From Actinomycetota bacterium (GTDB lineage Bacteria; Actinomycetota; Actinomycetes; Propionibacteriales; Propionibacteriaceae), in the NCBI GenBank assembly GCA_020161755.1, contig JAIUOS010000009.1, positions 59,614 through 123,613 of the forward strand: DNA of 64,000 nt. The letters run 5' to 3'. Under the pieces are notes generated by a model, which saw only the letters and a program-made list of their open reading frames with translations, was not told the origin of the DNA and searched no databases. This document shows, in pieces, positions 16,153-24,146 of the stretch. Each line of letters starts with the position of its first letter. The first letter of the stretch is position 1. Both the position numbers and the translations under genes were made by a program.

Positions 16153-17328
16153 ATGGCAACACAGCGGCGGGTTGTGATCGGGATGGACCCGCACAAGCGG
16201 TCGGTCACTGTCGAGGTGATGGAGGCCGACGAGACGATCGTGGGGCATGGCCGGTTCGGCACGGATGTGGCCGGGTTCGCCCAGCTGGTCGGGTTCGCCG
16301 CCCAATGGCCACAGCGGGTGTGGGCGGTCGAGGGCTGTGAGGGGATCGGGCGGCACGTGGCCCAACGCCTGATCGCCGCCGGTGAGCAGGTTGTCGATGT
16401 GCCGGCGAAGCTGTCGGCGCGGATGCGGATGTTCGCCACCGGTCAGGGCCGCAAGACCGATGACACCGATGCCCACTCCATCGCCCTGGTCGGCGTCCGG
16501 ATCGCCGGCCTCCAGGCGGTCGTCGCCGATGACCAGTTGGAGATGCTGCGGCTGTTGGTCGACCGGCGCCGCCGGATCGGGCAAGAGCACGTCACCAAGA
16601 TCTGTCAGCTCCACCAACTGCTATTGGAGCTTGTCGCAGGCGGTGCGAAGAAGGACCTGTCCGCCGCCCAAGCCCGCAAGATCCTCGCCGGCATCCGACC
16701 AAAAGACGATGTCGGGAAGCTCCGCAAGCGGGTCGCTCTCGAACTGGTCGTCGATCTCGAGCGGATCTATCAGCGCAAGAAGCAAGCCAACAAAGAGCTC
16801 GTCACCCTGCTCAAGACCACCGGCACCGGGCTGCTGGACCTGCACGGCATCGGCCCCACCGGAGCGGCCCGGCTCCTGGTCGAGGTCGGTGACATCACCC
16901 GGTTCCCCAACCGTGGCCACTTCGCGTCCTGGACCGGCACCGCCCCCATCGACGTGTCCTCCGGCGACAAGCAACACCACCGGCTCTCCCGCGGCGGGAA
17001 CCGACAGATCAACATGGTGCTGCACATGATGGCCGTCGTGCAGCTCCGCAACCCCACCGAGGGCCGGGCCTACTACGACCGGAAAGTCGCCGACGGGAAG
17101 AGCCCCAACGAAGCCATGCGCTGCCTCAAACGACGCCTCTCCGACATCGTGTACAGAGCACTCCTCGACGACTACGTCACAGCCAAAGCGACAGGCCCGG
17201 GAGGACACCGGGGAGCGACACTGAAATCCAGCGCGGCCGGCTCACATCCCCACACCAGCACTTCGGATAAGTCACTTCCCGGACCCATCACCACAAAGCC
17301 TACGACCGACCTGCCCAAGGCGTCTTGA
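16153..17328 (+). CDS. IS110-family DEDD transposase
   Basis: A 391-residue transposase. The N-terminal DEDD (RuvC-like) domain starts VVIGMDPHKRSVTVEVMEAD, with further acidic residues in VWAVEGCEGIG and KTDDTDAHSIALV. The C-terminal Transposase_20 domain has LLDLHGIGPTGAARLLVEVG and FASWTGTAPIDVSSGDKQHH with the serine thought to act as nucleophile (S-S-G-D). This is the bridge-RNA-guided recombinase family. AGGAGG lies nine bases before ATG 16153. The reading frame is complete, and all landmark motifs are present, so it may be active. The last 50 residues (after about 340) are a family-variable tail. Confidence 0.92.
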   Translation: MATQRRVVIGMDPHKRSVTVEVMEADETIVGHGRFGTDVAGFAQLVGFAAQWPQRVWAVEGCEGIGRHVAQRLIAAGEQVVDVPAKLSARMRMFATGQGRKTDDTDAHSIALVGVRIAGLQAVVADDQLEMLRLLVDRRRRIGQEHVTKICQLHQLLLELVAGGAKKDLSAAQARKILAGIRPKDDVGKLRKRVALELVVDLERIYQRKKQANKELVTLLKTTGTGLLDLHGIGPTGAARLLVEVGDITRFPNRGHFASWTGTAPIDVSSGDKQHHRLSRGGNRQINMVLHMMAVVQLRNPTEGRAYYDRKVADGKSPNEAMRCLKRRLSDIVYRALLDDYVTAKATGPGGHRGATLKSSAAGSHPHTSTSDKSLPGPITTKPTTDLPKAS

Positions 17329-17427
17329 CACAGAAGGGAGCCAGATGCGCGCGTTCGTCGGACTCATGAGTGGCCAGCTGACCTGGCCCATGGTGCACTT
17401 TGGGCTCGGAGGTTCCGGAAATCACCG

Positions 17428-17527
17428 TGTGTCGGCGGCCACGAGAAACTGCCCAGTGACGGCCACGAAAGTGCCCGCTGGCGGTCATGAGAAGTGCCCG
17501 GTGGCGGTCATGGGATCTGCCCGGATG
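17428..17527 (+). repeat. IS21 left-end multiple terminal repeats
   Basis: Four diverged copies of a unit of about 25 bases, with core TGCCC(A/C/G)GTG(A/G)CGG and (C)CA(T/C)GAGAA, follow each other from the left tip. They match the unit array at the right end (21596-21695) in inverted orientation. IS21 transposases bind such repeated sites to pair the ends. Confidence 0.7.
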
Positions 17528-17620
17528 TGACGTCCTGCCCGGCCGCGCCTGCGCGGTGTGGGCCCCTTCCTCGGATGCGATGAGCGGTGCTGATGCGCTG
17601 TTCACGCCCGAGGAAGGGAC

Positions 17621-19144
17621 ATGTTGAAGTCTGCCGAGGAGATCATGGAAATTCTGGATGCTTACGATCTGACCGGGTCGTTACGAGATGCCGCCGAACT
17701 GGCTGGCTGTTCCCACCACACCGTTGCACGCTACGTCGGGGCCCGGGAGAAGGCCGGCGTGCCGGCGGCGCCGGTGCGCCGGGACCAGCTGATTGATCCG
17801 TTCCTGGACAAGGTCGAGGAATGGGTCGAACGCTCACACGGGAAGGTCCGTGCGGACCGGGCCCACGCGAAGCTGGTGTGGCTGGGATACGCCGGCTCGG
17901 AACGGACGACCCGTCGGGCGGTGGCCGAGTTGAAGGCGGCCTACGCTGCCGGGCACCGGAGGGTGCACCGGCCGTGGATCACCGAGCCGGGGATGTGGCT
18001 GCAATACGACTACGGCGATGGGCCGGTCATCGACGGGGTCAAGACGACCTTGTTCGTGGCCTGGTTGGCGTGGTCGAGGTTCCGGGTGGTGCTACCGATC
18101 CGGGACAAGACGATGCCGAGCGTGTTCGCCGCCCTGGATGTGACGTTCCGTCGCCTGGGTGGGGTCCCGACGTATGTGTTGACCGACAACGAGAAGACCG
18201 TGACCGTTGAGCACATTGCCGGGATCCCGGTCCGCAACGGGCAGCTGGCTGAGTTCGCCCGGCATTACTCGGTGGTGGTCCACACCTGTGTGCCGGCTGA
18301 CCCGGCGTCGAAGGGCGGCACCGAGTCGTCGGTGAAGCTGGCCAAGGCCGATCTGGTGCCCAAAGACACGAACCTGCGCCAGGAGTACACCTCGTTCGCT
18401 GAACTCGAGGCGGCGTGCCAGGAGTTCTGTGACCTGGTGAACGGTCGTGCCCATCGGGTGACGCGCCGGCCGCCGGCGGAGATGCTCGCCGAGGAGCAGC
18501 AACGGCTGCACCCGGTGGTGACCGATCCGTTCACGGTCGCGTTCGGCACCACCAGGGTCGTGCCGGTCAACACTCCGATGGTGGCGTTCGAGTACGGCCA
18601 GTACTCGGTGCCCCACCAGCTGATGGGCGCCACGGTGTGGGTCCGGGTCCACGGCCAAGGCGCCGATGAGCAGGTTGTGATCACCCACGTCGGGCCGGAC
18701 GGCCCGAAGGAGGTGGCCCGCCACCGCAGGGCCACCCCCGGCACCCCGAAGCTCGACGACCTCCACTTCCCGGCCGCCCCGGCCGGGGCGCTGGAACGGA
18801 CCCCGCGGGCCAAGACGACCGCGGAGGCGGAGTTCCTCGGCCTGGGTGAAGGAGCCCGGCTGTGGCTGGTCGAAGCCGCCGCGGCGGGTACCGGGAAGGT
18901 GCGGGTCAAGATGGCTGCCGCGGTCCAGCTGGCCCGGCTGTTCACCGCCGGCGAGGTCGACTGGGCCCTCGGGCATGCCGCGGTCCACGGCCGGTTCGCC
19001 GAAGCCGACCTCGCCTCGATCCTGGACCACCACCGCCAACAAGCGGCCCGTGTCGGTGAACACCGGGCCAGCGAGGACCGCTCGCTCACCCAGGGCACGA
19101 GCAGCTGGGCCCGCTACGGCCAGCACGAGGGGATCGACCGATGA
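17621..19144 (+). CDS. istA: IS21-family transposase IstA
   Basis: A 507-residue IstA. The N-terminal helix-turn-helix reads GSLRDAAELAGCSHHTVARYV (about 20-40). The DDE integrase core has WLQYDYGDGPVIDG (first D), VLTDNEKTVT (second D) and KGGTESSVKLAK (E). The C-terminal third carries a beta-barrel and helical segment, as usual. Start ATG 17621 is preceded by GAGGAAGGGAC. It overlaps the istB start by four bases (ATGA at 19141), the coupling seen in IS21. All catalytic residues are present. Confidence 0.92.
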   Translation: MLKSAEEIMEILDAYDLTGSLRDAAELAGCSHHTVARYVGAREKAGVPAAPVRRDQLIDPFLDKVEEWVERSHGKVRADRAHAKLVWLGYAGSERTTRRAVAELKAAYAAGHRRVHRPWITEPGMWLQYDYGDGPVIDGVKTTLFVAWLAWSRFRVVLPIRDKTMPSVFAALDVTFRRLGGVPTYVLTDNEKTVTVEHIAGIPVRNGQLAEFARHYSVVVHTCVPADPASKGGTESSVKLAKADLVPKDTNLRQEYTSFAELEAACQEFCDLVNGRAHRVTRRPPAEMLAEEQQRLHPVVTDPFTVAFGTTRVVPVNTPMVAFEYGQYSVPHQLMGATVWVRVHGQGADEQVVITHVGPDGPKEVARHRRATPGTPKLDDLHFPAAPAGALERTPRAKTTAEAEFLGLGEGARLWLVEAAAAGTGKVRVKMAAAVQLARLFTAGEVDWALGHAAVHGRFAEADLASILDHHRQQAARVGEHRASEDRSLTQGTSSWARYGQHEGIDR

Positions 19145-19416
19145 CCAGCCGTACCGCACCAGTTGTTGGGGTTCCTTCGGCGCCGCCGTTACCAGCCGAG
19201 CTCGATGAGCTGCTACGCCGGCTCCGGCTGCCTCATATCCGCCGCCTGGCACCAGAAGTTATCGCCACCGCCAAGAGCCAACGCTGGGACCCAGCCGAGA
19301 TCCTGAAAGTGCTGTTCGCTGAGGAAGCAGGCGGCCGGGCCCGCTCCGCCCTGGCGACCAGGCGGGCGGCGGCCGGGTTCCCCACCGGGAAGACATTCCA
19401 CGCCTGGCAACCTGAA

Positions 19417-21047
19417 CCCTGATCCACCGTTGAGGGTGTGGTCTGGCCGTGTCGTGACAAGCGAGATGCCTTCCTGACTTGGGATGATGTTGATTGCGAA
19501 GCCAGCATCGGGTCCGAGCAGGGAGGCATCTCGTAAGTGAAAGCATCTCATGGGATCGTCCCTGTTTTCGATGAGCCGAATCTGGTGTCGGCGGCCGGAC
19601 TGGTTCCGGTGCTGGCACTGGCCGAGGCGGCCGGGCTGAGCGGCGCGGTCGAGAGCTCGCTCACTGTCCCGGTGGCGAGTCTGCCGGCGAAGGTGCGCAC
19701 CGTGGTGGCGGGCATGCTGGCGGGCGCGGACAGCATCGATGATCTGGATGTGCTGCGTGCCGGCGGCACGGCCCGGGTGGTGAAAGGTGTGCGGGCACCG
19801 TCGACGATCGGGACGTTCCTGCGGTCGTTCACCCATGGTCATGTGTTGCAGCTCCACAAGGCCGCCCGCCAGGTACTGGCCGGGCTCGTCGGGAGAGTGC
19901 CGAAACTGGTCGGCGCCGATCCTTTGGTGTTCGTCGACGTGGACGACACGATCGGTGAGGTCCACGGCTACGCCAAGCAGGGTGCCGGGTTCGGTTACAC
20001 CCGGGTGCGCGGGTTGAACGCGCTGCTGGTCACGATCTCCACACCGTCGAGCGCGCCGCTTGTCACCGAGTGCGCCCTGCGGAAGGGGCCGACCCGCTCG
20101 GGCAAGGCCGCTGACTGGCACCTCAAACGCGCCTTGAACGATACCGCGGCGCTGGTTGGTGAGGACCAGCAGGTGTGGGTGCGTGGGGACGCCGCCTTCG
20201 CCACGGCCAAGGACGTCCACGCCGCGATCGGGGCGGGAGCATGGTTCTCGTTCACCGTCCCGGCGTGGCCGACCGTGACCCGCGCCATCGCCGCGATCAG
20301 CGAAGATGCGTGGACGCCGATCCGGTACCCGCGCGCGCTCCTGGATGCCGACACCGGTGAGTGGGTCAGCGAGGCCGAGGTCGCCGAAACAATGATCACG
20401 ATGTTCACCTCGCACCCCAAGGCCGAACAGGTCACCTGCCGACTGGTCGTGCGCCGGGTGAAACGCTTGGGCACCCCCGTCGGCCAGGACGAACTCGTGG
20501 CCGCCCACCGGCATCATGCGTTCATCACGAACACCACCCTGGATGCCGTCCAGGCCGACCAGCATCACCGCGGGCACGCGATCATCGAGCAGGTCATCGC
20601 CGAACTCAAGGCCGGGCCGTTGGCGCACCTGCCCTCGGGCAAGTTCGCGGCAAACGCCGCCTGGCTCGCTCTCGCGGTGATCGCGTTCAACATCGCCCGC
20701 GCCGCAGCTGTGGCCGCCGGGATGACCAAAATCCGCATGGCCACCCTGCTCCGCACCCTCATCAACGTACCCGCACGGCTGGCCACCACCGGCCGCCGCA
20801 CCCTCATGCACCTCCCCAGCAGCTGGCCCTGGCAGGACCCCTGGACCGACCTGTGGAACACCGCGACCGACCCACCCACAGCAGCCTGAACCCCCGACCA
20901 CCAGCCCCGAAGGGCACGAACGAGGAACCCGACGTGGAAGAACCGGACAGACCGGCAGCCCACGCACGCCCTCACATCACCTCACCCCCGGCACCCACCC
21001 AAGAACGCGGAGATCCCCACCCGACAAACACCGACGGTGGATCAGGG
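19417..21047 (+). mobile_element. IS1380-type insertion sequence inside istB
   Basis: A 1,631-bp element bounded by perfect 14-bp inverted repeats, CCCTGATCCACCGT at 19417-19430 and its complement at 21034-21047. A 5-bp target duplication CTGAA lies directly outside both ends (19412-19416 and 21048-21052). One intact IS1380-family transposase gene fills the middle. It clearly came later than the IS21 element it sits in. Confidence 0.93.
19537..20889 (+). CDS. IS1380-family transposase
   Basis: A 450-residue DDE transposase. DPLVFVDVDDTIGEVHGYAKQG holds the first catalytic Asp region and the characteristic 'VDVDDT...GY' motif. VWVRGDAAFATAKDV gives the second Asp, and HHRGHAIIEQVIAELKAG provides the E near the C-terminus, typical of IS1380/IS1249-like enzymes. 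The start is GTG 19537. The gene is complete and lies between intact inverted repeats, so the element may be active. It is only distantly similar to the second IS1380-type transposase at 42037. Confidence 0.88.
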   Translation: MKASHGIVPVFDEPNLVSAAGLVPVLALAEAAGLSGAVESSLTVPVASLPAKVRTVVAGMLAGADSIDDLDVLRAGGTARVVKGVRAPSTIGTFLRSFTHGHVLQLHKAARQVLAGLVGRVPKLVGADPLVFVDVDDTIGEVHGYAKQGAGFGYTRVRGLNALLVTISTPSSAPLVTECALRKGPTRSGKAADWHLKRALNDTAALVGEDQQVWVRGDAAFATAKDVHAAIGAGAWFSFTVPAWPTVTRAIAAISEDAWTPIRYPRALLDADTGEWVSEAEVAETMITMFTSHPKAEQVTCRLVVRRVKRLGTPVGQDELVAAHRHHAFITNTTLDAVQADQHHRGHAIIEQVIAELKAGPLAHLPSGKFAANAAWLALAVIAFNIARAAAVAAGMTKIRMATLLRTLINVPARLATTGRRTLMHLPSSWPWQDPWTDLWNTATDPPTAA

Positions 21048-21595
21048 CTGAACTGTCCTCCATCCCGGCCCCCACCCAGCAAGCCCTGCGCACCCTGGAA
21101 TGGATCGGTAGGAGGGAGAACCTGGTCGTGTGTGGGCCCTCCGGCACCGGGAAGACGTTCCTGCTCGAGGCACTCGGCCAACAAGCCGTGGAAGCAGGAC
21201 TCCACGTCGCCTGGTTCACCCTGGAGAACCTCGGTGTCCTGCTCCGCCGGCACCGGGCCGATGACACCGTCAGCAAAGCGATCGCCCGCATCCTGCGTGC
21301 TGACCTGATCGTCGTCGACGACATAGGGCTGTTGGCCGTGCCTGCCGACGCTGCCGAAGGGCTGTACCGGCTCGTGGATGCCGCCTACGAGAAACGCTCC
21401 GTCGCCGTCAGCAGCAACCTGCACCCAGCCGGGTTCGACGAACTCATGCCCAAAACCCTGGCCACCGCCACCGTCGACCGGCTCCTCCACCACGCCCACG
21501 TCTGTCAAACCAGCGGCGACAGCGTCCGCCTCACCCAAGCACTCGCAGGTCAGGGGGTGAACCCCTTGAACTGACACTCAGGCCGTTGGTGGCCA

Positions 21596-21695
21596 ACCCT
21601 TGGGCAGATCCCATGGCCACCACCGGGCAATTCTCGTGGCCGTCACTGGGCAGGTTTCATGACCGTCTCCGGGCAGAAACCAATGGCCCTTGACA
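21596..21695 (+). repeat. IS21 right-end multiple terminal repeats
   Basis: Array of repeated transposase-binding units with the core (CCGGGCA / TGCCC) and TCATG/CCATGG spacers, the inverted counterpart of the left-end array at 17428-17527. It ends with ...TTGACA at 21695. Confidence 0.7.
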
Positions 21696-21732
21696 ACCGT
21701 GCTCGGCGAGGAGAGCCGCTTAGTGTGTGAGC

Positions 21733-21954
21733 GTGCCCGATGATCAGGACTATGCGGACCTAGGCGCCCTACTCGCGGACCCTGCTCACTGGACAGATGA
21801 ACAGGCGGCAACGGCGCGGCTCGTCCGCCGGGCGCAGATCAGCGCGCTTGCGGAGGTCGATCCGAGGGATCAGAAGCGGGCTGCCGACATGGCGGTTGTT
21901 GTGAAGGAGCTCGACTCTGCGATAGCTGCCTGGGAAGCCGGTCACTCAGGCTAG
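21733..21954 (+). CDS. Small hypothetical protein
   Basis: A protein of about 73 residues starting VPDDQDYADLGALLADPAHWTDEQAATARLVRRAQISALA (GTG 21733; another GTG at 21727 adds two residues). It is rich in helix-formers and acidic residues and has no membrane segment. It starts 33 bases after the IS21 target duplication, so the insertion may have cut its promoter. Codon use and length suggest a real small gene, but no family is recognised. Confidence 0.45.
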   Translation: MPDDQDYADLGALLADPAHWTDEQAATARLVRRAQISALAEVDPRDQKRAADMAVVVKELDSAIAAWEAGHSG

Positions 21955-22183
21955 GCCCGGCTCTGTAGACGACACGCCACGACCACGCGGCGGTAGATCC
22001 GGATGTTGGGCAGTTGTTAGGCAGAGGAACTCGTGGAATCGCTGCGGACACGGCACAGGGGCGCAGTGTCCGCCCTGCACTGGCGTCCCCCCAGACACGG
22101 CCGACAGATGTCGGGATCCCGAAATCGGATCGGCTCGAATGGAGGGCGCCCCGATGCAGCCGAGGTGTCACTAGTGTGGCCGT

Positions 22184-22699
22184 GTGGATGAGTTCGAACT
22201 CGGCGGTGGAACCCCTGTCGTCTATAGGTGGCTGGTCGGATTGAGGGACGAAGAGCCCGCACAACTCTGGGCTGATCTGGATGAGAACCTGAAGCTGTGT
22301 TTCGCTCAGGCATGGCTGATGAACAATGATCGGGCGAAGCCAGGAAGGCGTGAGGCGCGAGCAGCGGCGCTGGTGTCGGGCGACCACAAATGGTTCGGCC
22401 AGATGCTTGAAGACCTCACTGAGCAGTGGCGGCACGTTTACCGGGACCTCAACTACGAACCAGCGATCATCGCCGCATCGGACCTTGTCGGCCCCGACAT
22501 GGAACTGGTGATGGTCACGAGCGACGAGTTCGCAGGCGATTACCCTGCGGGTGCCCGCATTCCCGCGCACAGCTTCATCACGCACTACGTCGGCAGGGAG
22601 TGGAAGATCGCGGCGACCTCAAGGCGACTACCCTTGCCCGGATGGCCACCTACCGAACAGGTGATCGAAGGTCTCCTGGGATCGACGGAATCCCGGTAG
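22184..22699 (+). CDS. Hypothetical protein, possibly a small self-immunity or SnoaL-like protein
   Basis: A 171-residue protein from GTG 22184. It has a helical N-terminus (EEPAQLWADLDENLKLCFAQAWLMNN), a centre with GDHKWFGQMLEDLTEQWRHVYRDLNYEPAIIAASDLVG and a C-terminal half with ELVMVTSDEFAGDYPAGAR and THYVGREWKIAATSRRLPLPGWPPTE. The layout, with a long helical front and a beta-rich, Trp-ending domain, is reminiscent of NTF2/SnoaL-like proteins, but this is a guess. It stands alone between the IS21 element and a NUDIX gene. Confidence 0.5.
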   Translation: MDEFELGGGTPVVYRWLVGLRDEEPAQLWADLDENLKLCFAQAWLMNNDRAKPGRREARAAALVSGDHKWFGQMLEDLTEQWRHVYRDLNYEPAIIAASDLVGPDMELVMVTSDEFAGDYPAGARIPAHSFITHYVGREWKIAATSRRLPLPGWPPTEQVIEGLLGSTESR

Positions 22700-22842
22700 G
22701 CAGTTGTCCACTGCTTCTTGTGAACAACCCGTGGCATCAGCTCGAGATCGGCACCCGAGGTCGGGCCGGGCGACGTCATTCGACCCGTCGGAGTCGACGA
22801 GGGCGCCATCAGCACCGCCGGACGGCGGCAGAAGCGGTTGTT

Positions 22843-23334
22843 CTAGTGGCCGCATTCAGCGCACGGCCTGGCTCTTCCGTGGGCCAGGTTGGCTAGATCG
22901 ATGACCCAGGGTTCGGCGGCACTCGGATAGAGCGGCAACACCTCGCCGTCGCCGGTGATCGAACGCCACACCACCGGCACGGGTGTTCCGTCGTTCTCCG
23001 TGAGGGTCGCCCCGGCTGTTTGCGGTGTCGGGTCGAGGCGTCCGGAGTAGAGGAAGACGATCTCGTGACCAAGGACACCGTCGAGGGTGAAGATGTTCTC
23101 GACGGTGGCGAGGAAGGCGAGGTCACCGATCGTGGCGCCCAGCTCCTCTTCGACCTCGCGCCGGATGGCGTCGCGGTGCGACTCGCCAACCTCCACCGTG
23201 CCGCCGATCAGCCGGTGATAGCCACCAGGGTTCTCAGTCGTGGGGGCGTTGAGGCTCACCGCGTGGGCAGTGTGGTCTGCATTCGGAACGATGAGCATTG
23301 CCTTGACCTGGATGACGGGGCGGTCGTTGGTCAT
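22843..23334 (-). CDS. NUDIX hydrolase
   Basis: A protein of 163 residues with the NUDIX box GGTVEVGESHRDAIRREVEEELG (Gx5Ex7REVxEExG), which binds Mg2+ and cleaves nucleoside diphosphates linked to another moiety. The length and the N-terminal MTNDRPVIQVKAMLIVP match small NUDIX hydrolases related to ADP-ribose or (d)NTP pyrophosphatases. The C-terminus ends in CAECGH, two cysteines that could bind zinc. ATG 23334 is chosen because earlier in-frame codons are basic and unlike the family. The substrate cannot be named. Confidence 0.85.
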   Translation of the reverse strand: MTNDRPVIQVKAMLIVPNADHTAHAVSLNAPTTENPGGYHRLIGGTVEVGESHRDAIRREVEEELGATIGDLAFLATVENIFTLDGVLGHEIVFLYSGRLDPTPQTAGATLTENDGTPVPVVWRSITGDGEVLPLYPSAAEPWVIDLANLAHGRARPCAECGH

Positions 23335-23436
23335 GCTGACGAACCTAGCTGGCCGACGCCGGTGCACGATGCCATCGGCGGCATGTGCGTGCGTTCACTC
23401 CTACGACTTAGCGATCATGCCCCAGCTGTCGGCAAC

Positions 23437-23923
23437 TCAGGAAAACGCCTCACGTGATGTGATGCCGTGGGGGCGCAGCTCTTCGTAGGCTTCTAGCCAT
23501 TGTTCCAGTCCCAGACTCGCCTTCAGCGCGCGTTCGAGGCGTACTGGGGCCACGATCCTTCGGTAGGGCAGGCTCGTGGCCTCTGCCTTGGTCGCTCTTC
23601 GGCGGCGCGTCCCGGAGTAGTCGACGGCCAATTGGAGTTGTGGCGACAACCTTCCAATCACCGACGTGGAGCTTCGCATCCATCGAGAGCGCCAAGAGCT
23701 TCACTGGGCCCGAGAGCAAGTCTTGGAACTTGATCGGGATCTCCTGCTCGGGGAGTACCGATTCGAAGATGGCAAAGAAGTAGGCACTCGTTCCGTAGTG
23801 CCCCACGATCTGGCCTAGCCCTGCGCGACCATCACCAAGAGGAATCGAGAAGACGTCACCATCCCGAAGCTTCACCGTCACGCCCACCCCTTCCGTACCC
23901 AAGGCTGTCGCCAGCGTAGCCAT
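23437..23923 (-). pseudogene. Imm26-like immunity protein with a frameshift
   Basis: The first frame (from about ATG 23923) encodes VTVKLRDGDVFSIPLGDGRA, GLGQIVGHYGTSAYFFAIFES and LHVGDWKVVATTPI. The family continues in another frame as VDYSGTRRRRATKAEATSLP and APVRLERALKASLGLEQW to the stop at 23437. This order matches the Imm26 immunity family of polymorphic toxin systems, which begins with a 'GDVF.IPL..G..G.GQI' strand pair and ends with 'RR.AT..E...LP.R...AP.R.E.AL'. The shift lies near 23625-23650. A sequencing error is possible. No toxin gene is next to it. Confidence 0.55.
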
Positions 23924-24146
23924 TGGGTGTGTCACAGCGGCCACCACCGAGGAGGCTGACCACGCGTGCCAGCCAGAGCGCGAGCGTCCCCCACAATGCG
24001 GCAGGAGAGTACGTTCCCGAGTGCCAAGTCTCGCTCGGTGGGGCGCCGTTGGGGCATCGCTCACGACTTGCAGGGGTCTCAGTGTCAACGGGCGCCCCGC
24101 GCGGGCGGACCGCCGAGCATGCGTCCCGAGCGATCGAGGCTAAAGC

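Larger units (their letters stand above)
15905..17427 (+). mobile_element. IS110-family insertion sequence (ends approximate)
   Basis: A single transposase gene of the IS110 type with about 250 noncoding bases on its left and about 100 on its right. IS110 elements lack terminal inverted repeats and often make no target duplication, so the borders are estimates: the left lies after the hypothetical gene ending near 15850 and the right before the IS21 end at 17428. The element abuts the IS21 element, so both landed in the same non-essential stretch. Confidence 0.75.
19141..21574 (+). pseudogene. istB: IstB helper ATPase split by an IS1380-type insertion
   Basis: The N-terminal piece (19141-19416) encodes LPAELDELLRRLRLPHIRRL through FHAWQPE. 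The C-terminal piece resumes at 21053 with LSSIPAPTQQALRTLEWIG, then Walker A GPSGTGKT, Walker B LIVVDDIGLL and the end TVDRLLHHAHVCQTSGDSVRL. Removing the insert (19417-21047) and one copy of the 5-bp duplication CTGAA joins WQPE to LSSI in frame. IstB is the AAA+ ATPase that supports IstA. As it stands the gene cannot give an intact product. Confidence 0.9.
17428..21695 (+). mobile_element. IS21-family element carrying a nested IS1380-type insertion
   Basis: istA and istB in the typical order, bounded by TGT...ACA ends. The left end starts TGTGTCGGCGGCCACGAG at 17428 and the right end, read inward, starts TGTCAAGGGCCATTGG at 21695. The four bases ACCG flank both ends (17424-17427 and 21696-21699), a fitting target duplication for IS21. 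Without the 1,631-bp IS1380-type insert the element would be about 2.6 kb, the usual IS21 length. istB is broken by the insert, so this copy should be unable to move by itself. Confidence 0.85.

Noticed and set aside
17428..17527. Regularly spaced repeats that might be read as a CRISPR
   Set aside because: They are diverged, spacer-free IS21 end-binding sites mirrored at the other tip.
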